64,000 bases of DNA from the NCBI RefSeq assembly GCF_004022465.1, contig NZ_SAVA01000008.1, positions 1-64,000 of the forward strand, given 5' to 3'. Position 1 is the stretch's first letter. Each line of letters starts with the position of its first letter. This stretch comes from Rhodobacter huangdaonensis (GTDB taxonomy: Bacteria; Pseudomonadota; Alphaproteobacteria; Rhodobacterales; Rhodobacteraceae). The translations under genes and the position numbers were made by a program. Under the pieces are notes generated by a model. It worked only from the letters and a program-made list of their open reading frames with translations, had not been told where the DNA came from and made no database searches. Shown here piece by piece: positions 53,909 through 60,122 of the stretch.

Positions 53909-55195
53909 TCAGCGCACCACCCGCAACTGTTGCCGGGGCGCCGCGTTTCCTGCGGTGAGGGCGTCATAGGGGTCCTCGGGTGACAGCATCATGTCGACGA
54001 CCTGGCGCAGCAGGATCCGACGGCCGCGGGTGGAATAGAACCCGCCCGGCACCTGGCTGGTTTCCAGCAGATAGTGGCGATAGTCGCGATAGGCGCGGGT
54101 GTCGGGGCGGCGGGGGCTGGCGAAGAACTCGGCGATCGGCTGGGCCGAGACGAATTCGGGCTTGTCGAAGACGGCGCGGCCAAAGGCCTTGAGCGGCAGG
54201 CCGCGCCACAGCACCTGCTGGGCGGCGGTCGAGTTCACGGTGACGGCGCTGCGCGCCTGCGCAAGCAGCCCGGCGAGCTTGCCGCCGCGGATGAAATGCA
54301 CCCGGCCGCCGAGCCCGAGCCGCGCCGTCGCCTCGCGGATCGCGCGGGTGATGGGGGCGCGCCCGTCCTCGAGCGGGTGGGCCTTGAAGACGAGGTGGTG
54401 ATGGGCGGGGGCGCCGGCGGCGAAGCCCTCCATCACCAGTTCGACGAACTCGGTCTGCGAGGCGAAGGAGGAGTGCATGCGGAAGCTGGAATCATGTTCG
54501 AGCTGCATCAGCACCAGATGCACCGGAAAGCCGCCCCGGCGCACCCGCAGCGTAGCGAGCGCCCGTTCGATGCGGTAGACGGGCATCAGCAGCAGCCGGT
54601 GCAGATACAGGTGGAACTCCTCGATCACGGTGATGTCGCGATGCGGGCGGAAGTCGCGATAGCGCCGGTTCAGCGCCAGGACGAAGAAATGGTAGAGCGC
54701 GCCGTAGAAGATGTGGTGGCGCATGTCGCCCCAGCGGGGCGGGGCCTCGGGAAACTCGATTTCGCTTTGCGCAAGCGCGGCGCGCATCTCGGCGACGCCG
54801 AGCGTCATCAGCCGCGAATTGCCGTTCGCGCCGTCGCGCTCGTAGGTCACCCAGTAGGGGCGCAGATAGCCTTCCTCGAAGACATGCACCGTCACCCCGG
54901 CGGCGCGGGCTGCCGCCACCGCCTCGGCGTGGATCGGGCGGGTATCGCCGTAAAGCACGAGATCGGTGACGCCCTTTTCGGTCAGCAGCGCACGGATGCG
55001 GGCGGGCCAGTCCCCGGGCGAGCCGGTGTAGCGGATCAGCGTTGCCTTGTTGAACCAGAACGCCTCGTCGCCGCGGTTGAAGGCGACGCGCCAGACGCCG
55101 GCGCCGGCGGCCCCGAGCATCCGCCCCAGCTGATGAAAAAAGGGGCCGTGCGGACCCTGCAGCAAGAGGAAGGTGCGACTGGAGTGACGATGCAT
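53909..55195 (-). CDS. kpsS: Capsule polysaccharide Kdo-transferase KpsS
   Basis: 428 residues. It starts RTFLLLQGPHGPFFHQLGRM and carries the family motifs FNRGDEAFW, VHVFEEGYLRPYWVTYERDG (the longest conserved stretch in KpsS/LipB), HHLVFKAHPLEDGR and TVNSTAAQQVLWRGLPLKAFG. KpsS adds the first Kdo to the lipid. It is the first gene of the minus-strand capsule cluster and is divergent from ribE with 216 bases between them, where no FMN riboswitch was found. Confidence 0.93.
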   Translation of the reverse strand: MHRHSSRTFLLLQGPHGPFFHQLGRMLGAAGAGVWRVAFNRGDEAFWFNKATLIRYTGSPGDWPARIRALLTEKGVTDLVLYGDTRPIHAEAVAAARAAGVTVHVFEEGYLRPYWVTYERDGANGNSRLMTLGVAEMRAALAQSEIEFPEAPPRWGDMRHHIFYGALYHFFVLALNRRYRDFRPHRDITVIEEFHLYLHRLLLMPVYRIERALATLRVRRGGFPVHLVLMQLEHDSSFRMHSSFASQTEFVELVMEGFAAGAPAHHHLVFKAHPLEDGRAPITRAIREATARLGLGGRVHFIRGGKLAGLLAQARSAVTVNSTAAQQVLWRGLPLKAFGRAVFDKPEFVSAQPIAEFFASPRRPDTRAYRDYRHYLLETSQVPGGFYSTRGRRILLRQVVDMMLSPEDPYDALTAGNAAPRQQLRVVR

Positions 55196-55411
55196 GAACT
55201 GGTTCCGGAACTCTTCTTCTTCTGGGCCGAAAAGCCGTAGCTGTCACGGGGAATTCTTGGCAGTCTCGCGCCGGTTCGCGGCGCCAATGCGGCAAGACCG
55301 GGGCAATGCCGGCGTTTTTGCAGAGGGGCTGTGCGGGGCGGGCCCGGGGCGCAGGTCTTGCGTGCCGGGGCGGTGCGGGCTAGGCAGGGGCAGCCATACA
55401 AGGGGGATGGG

Positions 55412-56008
55412 ATGTTCACCGGAATCGTGACCGATATGGGAGAGGTCCGGGCGCTCGATCAGGCGGGCGATCTGCGCGCGCGGATCGGCTGCCACTACGA
55501 CATGGAGAGCGTCGACATCGGCGCCTCGATCGCCTGCGACGGCGTCTGCCTGACGGTGATCGCCAAGGGCGCGGACTGGTTCGACGTCGAGATCTCGGCC
55601 GAAACCGTGTCGAAGACCAGCATCGGGCGGAACTCGTGGCACATTGGCCGGCGGCTCAACCTCGAGCGGGCGCTGAAGGTCGGCGACGAGCTTGGCGGGC
55701 ACATCGTCTCGGGCCATGTCGACGGCGTGGCCGAGATCGTCGCGATGCACGACGAGGGCGACAGCACCCGCTTCACCTTCCGCGCCCCCGAGGCGCTGGC
55801 GAAATACATCGCGCCGAAGGGCTCGGTGGCGCTCAACGGCACCTCGCTGACCGTGAACGAGGTCGAGGGCACCACCTTCGGCGTCAACATCATCCCGCAC
55901 ACCAAGGCGGCGACAACCTGGGGCGCGGCGCAGCCCGGCGACCCGGTCAATCTCGAAATCGACACGCTCGCACGCTATGTCGCGCGGCTGCAGGAGTGGA
56001 ACGCATGA
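55412..56008 (+). CDS. ribE: Riboflavin synthase, alpha subunit
   Basis: 198 residues from the ATG at 55412 (GGGGGATGGG site). Two lumazine-binding repeats are seen: MFTGIVTDMGEV...DGVCLTVI and LGGHIVSGHVDGVAEIV...GSVALNGTSLTVNEVEG. It dismutates two dimethylribityllumazines to riboflavin. It heads the second part of the rib cluster and its stop overlaps the next start by four bases. Confidence 0.95.
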   Translation: MFTGIVTDMGEVRALDQAGDLRARIGCHYDMESVDIGASIACDGVCLTVIAKGADWFDVEISAETVSKTSIGRNSWHIGRRLNLERALKVGDELGGHIVSGHVDGVAEIVAMHDEGDSTRFTFRAPEALAKYIAPKGSVALNGTSLTVNEVEGTTFGVNIIPHTKAATTWGAAQPGDPVNLEIDTLARYVARLQEWNA

Positions 56009-57138
56009 CCCAACCGGTGGACAAGTCCGGCATTCACGATACGCCCGGTCCGGTGGAAAAGCGCTATTCCGACGTGATTTCCTCGATCGAGGAAATCATC
56101 GAGGATGCGCGGAACGGCAAGATGTTCATCCTTGTCGACCACGAGGACCGCGAGAACGAGGGCGACCTCGTGATCCCGGCGCAGATGGCGACGCCGAATG
56201 CGATCAACTTCATGGCGATGCACGGCCGCGGGCTGATCTGCCTGGCGCTGACCGGGGCGCGCGTCGATGCGCTCGGGCTGAGCCTGATGAGCGCGAACAA
56301 TTCCTCGCGCCAGGAAACCGCTTTCACCACCTCGATCGAGGCGCGCGAGGGCGTGACCACCGGGATCTCGGCGCATGACCGCGCCCGCACCATCGCGGTG
56401 GCGATCGACGCGGCCAAGGGCGCGGCCGATATCGCGACGCCGGGCCACGTCTTCCCGCTGCGCGCCCGCGAGGGCGGCGTGCTGGTCCGCGCCGGCCACA
56501 CCGAGGCCGCGGTCGACATCGCGCGGCTTGCCGGGCTGAACCCCGCCGGCGTGATCTGCGAGATCATGAACGAGGACGGCACGATGGCGCGGCTGCCCGA
56601 CCTCGTTGCCTTCGCGCAGCGCCAGGGGCTGAAGATCGGCACGATTTCCGAGCTGATCGCCTATCGGCGCCGCTATGACAACCTGGTGCGCGAGACCGCG
56701 CAGAAGCCGGTGCGTTCGGCTTTCGGCGGTGACTGGTCGATGCGCATCTTCAGCGACGAGACCGAGGGCGCCGAGCACATCGTGCTGAGCAAGGGCGACA
56801 TCACCACGCCCGAACCGGTTCTGGTGCGCATGCATGCGCTCGACCCGATGGCCGACGTGCTCGGCCTCACCCCGGCCCGGGCCGGCGAGATGGGGCGCGC
56901 GATGGAGGCGATCGCGGCCGAGGGGCGCGGCGTCGTCGTGCTGCTGCGCGAGACCTCGATGAAGATGGCCCAGCCCGGTGAGACCTCGCCGCAGACGCTG
57001 CGCCAATACGGGCTTGGTGCGCAGATCCTGTCGGCGCTCGGCCTGTCGAAGCTGATCCTGCTCACCAATTCGGGCCTGCCGAAGGTGGTGGGGCTTGACG
57101 GCTATGGGCTCGAGATCGACGGCACGCGGGAGTATTGA
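56005..57138 (+). CDS. ribB: 3,4-dihydroxy-2-butanone 4-phosphate synthase fused to a degenerate GTP cyclohydrolase II domain (RibBX type)
   Basis: 377 residues from the ATG at 56005. The RibB domain (about 25-225) is complete: LVDHEDRENEGDLV, SNNSSRQETAFTTSIEA-type DHBP motif and RAGHTEAAVDIARLAG. The second domain keeps the fold landmarks but lacks the zinc cysteines: where active enzymes read H-x-C-x-T-G-D...C-D-C, this one has MHALDPMADVLGLTPARAG. The late KLILLTNSGLPKVVGLDGYG is also altered. It should make the four-carbon unit only; a separate RibA must open GTP. Such RibBX fusions are known in Alphaproteobacteria. Confidence 0.92.
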   Translation: MTQPVDKSGIHDTPGPVEKRYSDVISSIEEIIEDARNGKMFILVDHEDRENEGDLVIPAQMATPNAINFMAMHGRGLICLALTGARVDALGLSLMSANNSSRQETAFTTSIEAREGVTTGISAHDRARTIAVAIDAAKGAADIATPGHVFPLRAREGGVLVRAGHTEAAVDIARLAGLNPAGVICEIMNEDGTMARLPDLVAFAQRQGLKIGTISELIAYRRRYDNLVRETAQKPVRSAFGGDWSMRIFSDETEGAEHIVLSKGDITTPEPVLVRMHALDPMADVLGLTPARAGEMGRAMEAIAAEGRGVVVLLRETSMKMAQPGETSPQTLRQYGLGAQILSALGLSKLILLTNSGLPKVVGLDGYGLEIDGTREY

Positions 57139-57139
57139 G

Positions 57140-57691
57140 ATGGCGGCGAACGAACAGCACTACACCCTGCCGCTGCCGGTCTTTGACAAGCCGGTGCGCC
57201 TGCTCATCGTCGTTGCGCCCTATTACCGCGACATCGCCGACAACATGATCGCCGGCGCCAAGGCCACCGCGGCCGAGGCCGGCGCGACCGTCGATCTGAT
57301 CGAGGTGCCCGGCGCGCTCGAGATCCCGACGGCGATCGGCATGGCGGCGCGGATGGCCGATTACGACGGCTTCGTCGCGATCGGCTGCGTGATCCGCGGC
57401 GAGACCACGCATTACGAGACCGTGTGCAACGACAGCTCGCGCGGGCTGACGATGCTCGGGCTGCAGGGCGTGTGCATCGGCAACGGCATCCTGACCGTCG
57501 AGAACCGCCCTCAGGCCGAGGTCCGCGCCGACCCGGCCGATCAGAACAAGGGCGGCGGTGCCGCTGCTGCGGCCTTGCATCTTGTCGCGTTGTCGCGCAA
57601 ATGGGCGGGCCGGACGCAGGGGATCGGCTTCCGCCCGCAGGGTGAGTCGATCCGCCTTGCCGGCGAGACCGAAGGACCGAGCCAAGCATGA
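57140..57691 (+). CDS. ribH: 6,7-dimethyl-8-ribityllumazine synthase
   Basis: 183 residues from the ATG at 57140, one base after the ribBX stop. It condenses the ribD product with the four-carbon unit. Conserved parts: IVVAPYYRDIADNMIAGA, VPGALEIPTAIGMA, and IGCVIRGETTHYETVCNDSS with the catalytic histidine. The C-terminal NKGGGAAAAALHLVAL is typical. It overlaps nusB by four bases. Confidence 0.95.
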   Translation: MAANEQHYTLPLPVFDKPVRLLIVVAPYYRDIADNMIAGAKATAAEAGATVDLIEVPGALEIPTAIGMAARMADYDGFVAIGCVIRGETTHYETVCNDSSRGLTMLGLQGVCIGNGILTVENRPQAEVRADPADQNKGGGAAAAALHLVALSRKWAGRTQGIGFRPQGESIRLAGETEGPSQA

Positions 57692-58188
57692 CCGATACCG
57701 CCCCCGAGACCCCGAAGAAGCTGACCTCTGACGAGAAACGCCGGATGAAATCCGCCGCGCGGCTCTATGCGGTGCAGGCGCTGTTCCAGATGGAGGCCGC
57801 GGGGCAGGGGGTGGACCGCGTCGCGCGCGAGTTCGAGAGCTATCGCTTCGGCCTTGCCCTCGAGGAGGGCGAGGAGGCGCTGGCGGAAGGCGACATGAAC
57901 CTGTTCCGCCGCCTGCTCGACGATGCCGTCATGTGGCAGGCGAAGATCGACCAGGCGACCGACCGTGCGCTGGTGGCGAAATGGCCGATCGACCGGATCG
58001 ACCCGGTGCTGCGCGCGCTGTTCCGCGCCGCGGGGGCGGAACTCGTGAACCCGGCGACGCCTGCCCGCGTCGTCATCAACGAGTTCGTCGAGGTCGCCCG
58101 TGCCTTCTTCCCGGACGGCAAGGAGCCGAAATTCGTCAACGCCGTGCTTGACCACATGGCGCGCGAGATCCGGCCCGAGGCGTTCTGA
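57688..58188 (+). CDS. nusB: Transcription antitermination factor NusB
   Basis: 166 residues, starting in the ribH stop (ATGA). It binds BoxA RNA with NusE for antitermination on rRNA operons. The all-helical family pattern is seen in MKSAARLYAVQALFQMEAAG, WPIDRIDPVLRALFRAAGAE and VVINEFVEVARAFFPDGKEP with the C-terminal KFVNAVLDHMAREI. ribH-nusB pairing is very common. Confidence 0.95.
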   Translation: MTDTAPETPKKLTSDEKRRMKSAARLYAVQALFQMEAAGQGVDRVAREFESYRFGLALEEGEEALAEGDMNLFRRLLDDAVMWQAKIDQATDRALVAKWPIDRIDPVLRALFRAAGAELVNPATPARVVINEFVEVARAFFPDGKEPKFVNAVLDHMAREIRPEAF

Positions 58189-58201
58189 GCCTGCCCGTCT
58201 G

Positions 58202-58247
58202 GCGGGCATCTGCCGTATCGGGGAGCGGGCATCTGCCGCATTGGGGA
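58202..58247 (+). repeat. Tandem pair of 23-base repeats after nusB
   Basis: GCGGGCATCTGCCGTATCGG and GCGGGCATCTGCCGCATTGG start at 58202 and 58225; the units differ at two positions. Confidence 0.7.
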
Positions 58248-58267
58248 AAAGAATTTTCCCCTGCGGC
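58235..58267. terminator. Long hairpin after nusB
   Basis: GGGGAAAA-GAA-TTTTCCCC is extended by GCCGCA/TGCGGC on the outside (two unpaired Ts on one side). Symmetric, so it could end transcripts from either side; no free T run follows. Confidence 0.55.
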
Positions 58268-58279
58268 ATTCCGGACTGT

Positions 58280-58316
58280 TTGAATTCGTCAGACATGCGT
58301 TACATTGCATGTAACG
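58280..58316 (+). promoter_or_regulatory. Promoter with palindromic operator for the small membrane protein
   Basis: TTGAAT (58280-58285) and TACATT (58301-58306) could be -35 and -10 with short spacing. CGTTACAT-TGC-ATGTAACG (58298-58316), a perfect 8-3-8 inverted repeat, covers the -10 and start site and lies just ahead of the AAGGGGA ribosome site. A dimeric repressor is implied; its gene is not next door. Confidence 0.6.
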
Positions 58317-58330
58317 AAAGGGGAATCGTC

Positions 58331-58681
58331 ATGCCCGAACTCGTCCGCCTCTACATCCGCAACATCATCTTCGGCGCCGGTCTCTCGGCGGCCTTCGTCG
58401 GCCTGCTGCTCGGCTTCGACGTCGCGCATCTGCGCCACCTGATCCTGTCGTCGGACATCGGCTATATCGCGGTGATCATCCTGTTCATCGCGAACACCGT
58501 GGTCTTCGCCGGCGTGCAGTTCGCGATCACCATCATGCGCATGGCCGAGGACGAGACGCCCCCCGGTGGCGGCAAGCGCGACGCGATCCCGGCCGGGCTC
58601 GACACCGCGGTGCAGCTTGCGCCGATTCCGGTGCCGGTCGAGACCAGGGCCAGCCGCAAGGCACAGCGCCTGCCGCGCTGA
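58331..58681 (+). CDS. Small inner-membrane protein (possible SspA-type salt-stress protein)
   Basis: 116 residues from the ATG at 58331; upstream ATG 58295 lies in the operator. Two membrane helices are clear (about 10-30, NIIFGAGLSAAFVGLLLGF, and 45-68, IGYIAVIILFIANTVVFAG), followed by a Pro/Arg-rich cytoplasmic tail. It converges on the 6S RNA gene across a two-way terminator. From memory, R. sphaeroides has a salt-induced membrane protein gene (sspA) in just this position next to 6S RNA; the match here rests on position and size only. Confidence 0.72.
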   Translation: MPELVRLYIRNIIFGAGLSAAFVGLLLGFDVAHLRHLILSSDIGYIAVIILFIANTVVFAGVQFAITIMRMAEDETPPGGGKRDAIPAGLDTAVQLAPIPVPVETRASRKAQRLPR

Positions 58682-58702
58682 GCCGTCGCAGCCTCCGAAA
58701 CG

Positions 58703-58734
58703 AAAAAAGCCCTCCGCGATGCGGGGGGCTTTTT
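58703..58734. terminator. Two-way terminator between membrane protein and 6S RNA genes
   Basis: AAAAAGCCCTCCGC and GCGGGGGGCTTTTT form a stem around GAT, with six A/T on either side, so it can end both convergent transcripts. Confidence 0.88.
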
Positions 58735-58742
58735 CATTGGGT

Positions 58743-58904
58743 GGCGGAAACCGCAGCGACCGTCGGGGCGTGAATTTCCCGAGAGCCTGACAAGTCAGGT
58801 GGGAGCCAGGTAACGAGACCAGGGTCTCGACAGAGCCAGCCCCCTCAGGAATGGTTATCGGCCACTGGAAAAGGGCCCCATTGACGCGAAGAGCAGTAAC
58901 CGCC
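58743..58904 (-). ncRNA. ssrS: 6S RNA candidate
   Basis: 162 bases with no coding potential. On the minus strand the ends pair as GGCGG-TT-ACTGC with GCGGT-TT-CCGCC, then GTC/GAC, GGGGC/GCCCC and TTTCC/GGAAA continue the closing rod. A central open region of about 20 bases per side follows (GTGGCCGATAACCATTCC on the 5' side), then the apical stem GGGGGCTGG/CTGGCTCCC with the terminal hairpin CGAGACC-CT-GGTCTCG. This rod-bubble-stem design mimics an open promoter and is how 6S RNA traps sigma70 polymerase in stationary phase. A sigma70 promoter fits the 5' end exactly and a terminator follows. Confidence 0.78.
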
Positions 58905-58911
58905 AAGGCCA

Positions 58912-58940
58912 GAGATAGGCGCCTGACGGCGCTTCGGCAA
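58912..58940 (-). promoter_or_regulatory. Promoter of the 6S RNA
   Basis: On the minus strand TTGCCG (58935-58940), 17 bases, then TATCTC (58912-58917). Seven bases further lies 58904, the first base of the closing stem. Confidence 0.75.
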
Positions 58941-58993
58941 GGGGGCGGGGCGCGCTTTGCGGGCTGGACAAGTGTTTATGATTTGTTCACATT

Positions 58994-59470
58994 ATGCCCA
59001 TGCCTCAGGATCTTACCCCCGGTCAGCTTCTCGCCCGCGGCGCCTGCCGTTGCCTCGTCGAACACGGCTTTGCCTGTGTGACCGAGCTGGTGCCGAAACC
59101 CGGGCTGCGGGTCGACGTGATGGCGCTTGGCCGCAAGGGCGAGATCTGGGTGGTCGAGTGCAAGTCGGGGCGGGCCGATTTCACCTCGGACCACAAGTGG
59201 CGCGGCTATCTCGACTATGCCGACCGCTTCTTCTGGGCGGTGGATGCCGATTTCCCGGCCGAGATCCTGCCCGCTGACACCGGGCTGATCCGTGCCGATC
59301 GCTTCGGCGGCGAGATCGCGCGGATGGCGCCCGAGCTGCGCCTTGCGCCGGCGCGGCGCAAGGCGGTGACGCAGGGCTTTGCGCGCACCGCGGCGCTGCG
59401 GCTGCAGGGCCGCACCGACCCTGGCCTGCCGCTCGCGCCCGGGCCTGCGGGGGTTACTTTTTCCCCTTAG
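58994..59470 (+). CDS. mmcB: MmcB-family DNA repair protein (PD-(D/E)XK nuclease fold)
   Basis: 158 residues; an ATG two codons later is an alternative start. The nuclease-fold core is seen in VTELVPKPGLRVDVMALGRK and EIWVVECKSGRADFTSDHKW, with candidate catalytic Asp41, Glu55 and Lys57 (D...E-x-K). WRGYLDYADRFFWAV follows. MmcB proteins of Alphaproteobacteria are tied to the LexA/mitomycin response; the exact substrate is unclear. Its last 17 bases overlap the convergent next gene. Confidence 0.85.
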   Translation: MPMPQDLTPGQLLARGACRCLVEHGFACVTELVPKPGLRVDVMALGRKGEIWVVECKSGRADFTSDHKWRGYLDYADRFFWAVDADFPAEILPADTGLIRADRFGGEIARMAPELRLAPARRKAVTQGFARTAALRLQGRTDPGLPLAPGPAGVTFSP

Positions 59471-59690
59471 GCTTCGGGCCCTTGCCGGACTTTCCGCCCT
59501 GATCCTCGGCGATCGCGCGGGCCTGCTCGGCTGCGGCCATCAGCTCCTCGGCGATGTCTTCGGCCTCTTCCGGGTCGAAGTCGAAGGGGAATTCGAAATC
59601 CTCGCCGACGATGTAGATGCGCACCATGCCGTGATCGGTCGGCCCGATCTGCAGGTCACCGGCGATGTCGCTTTGCTTGTTGATGCTCAT
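59454..59690 (-). CDS. Small acidic protein of unknown function (DUF6324-like)
   Basis: 78 residues from the ATG at 59690. The start SINKQSDIAGDLQIGPTDHG and the acidic FPFDFDPEEAEDIAEELMAA give way to a basic Gly/Lys-rich tail (GGKSGKGPKPKGKK). It resembles a short conserved protein of Rhodobacterales I recall as DUF6324. Cytosolic; no function known. Tail-to-tail overlap with mmcB. Confidence 0.75.
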   Translation of the reverse strand: MSINKQSDIAGDLQIGPTDHGMVRIYIVGEDFEFPFDFDPEEAEDIAEELMAAAEQARAIAEDQGGKSGKGPKPKGKK

Positions 59691-59779
59691 GGGGCGGCCT
59701 CCGCAACTGTCGAGCCCGTTGGCTAACGCCAAGCCGGGCGCGAAGCAACGGAAAATGCCGAAAGGCCTGTTTCCGCCCC

Positions 59780-59808
59780 TTGCAATCCTGCGCGGCTGCC
59801 GCTAAATC
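59780..59808 (+). promoter_or_regulatory. Promoter of tRNA-His
   Basis: TTGCAA (59780-59785), 17 bases, TAAATC (59803-59808). The transcript would start within a few bases of the mature tRNA. Confidence 0.65.
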
Positions 59809-59818
59809 CTCGCGCAGT

Positions 59819-59895
59819 GCCGCCTTAGCTCAGTTGGTTAGAGCACCAGATTGTGGATCTGGGGGTCTCCCGTTCGAACCGGGAAGGCGGTACCA
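59819..59895 (+). tRNA. tRNA-His (anticodon GUG), without encoded G-1
   Basis: 77 bases with encoded CCA. Acceptor GCCGCCT/AGGCGGT (G1-U72), anticodon stem CCAGA/TCTGG with loop TTGTGGA, T arm CCCGTTCGAACCGGG. The base before position 1 is T and the discriminator is A73, so the normally universal G-1:C73 pair is absent. Confidence 0.97.
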
Positions 59896-60068
59896 TTCCT
59901 CTCCTCACATCGTGCTGGTTTCGCGGGGACCGTTGCCGGCTCACCGGGAAACGGTTTGCAGCCTGTCTGCAAAGGCCTGTTGCCGCCGCGCTTCCGGAAC
60001 ACGCGGTCGCGGCGCCGGCCGGCCCGGCATTCCGGGGCTTGCACCGTCGCAGGGGAGGGCCGATGACA

Positions 60069-60121
60069 GGCCCCCGGCCCCCGGCCCCCGGCCCCCGGCC
60101 CCCGGCCCCCGGGCCCCCCGG
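60069..60121. repeat. Heptamer tandem repeat (GGCCCCC)
   Basis: Six perfect GGCCCCC units (60069-60110) run into a GGGCCCCCCGG palindrome. It ends one base before the histidine kinase stop. The rest of the 59896-60122 gap shows nothing else I can identify. Confidence 0.9.
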
Positions 60122-60122
60122 C

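Noticed and set aside
55196..55411. FMN riboswitch ahead of ribE
   Set aside because: The conserved FMN-aptamer blocks (such as GGGGCAGGGTGAAATTCCC-like sequence) are absent.
58770..58925. Cobalamin-riboswitch-like words on the plus strand (GCCACTG, GACGCG, GCCAGAGATAGGCGCC)
   Set aside because: Order and spacing do not fit the aptamer, and the minus strand gives a better fold with a promoter and terminator.
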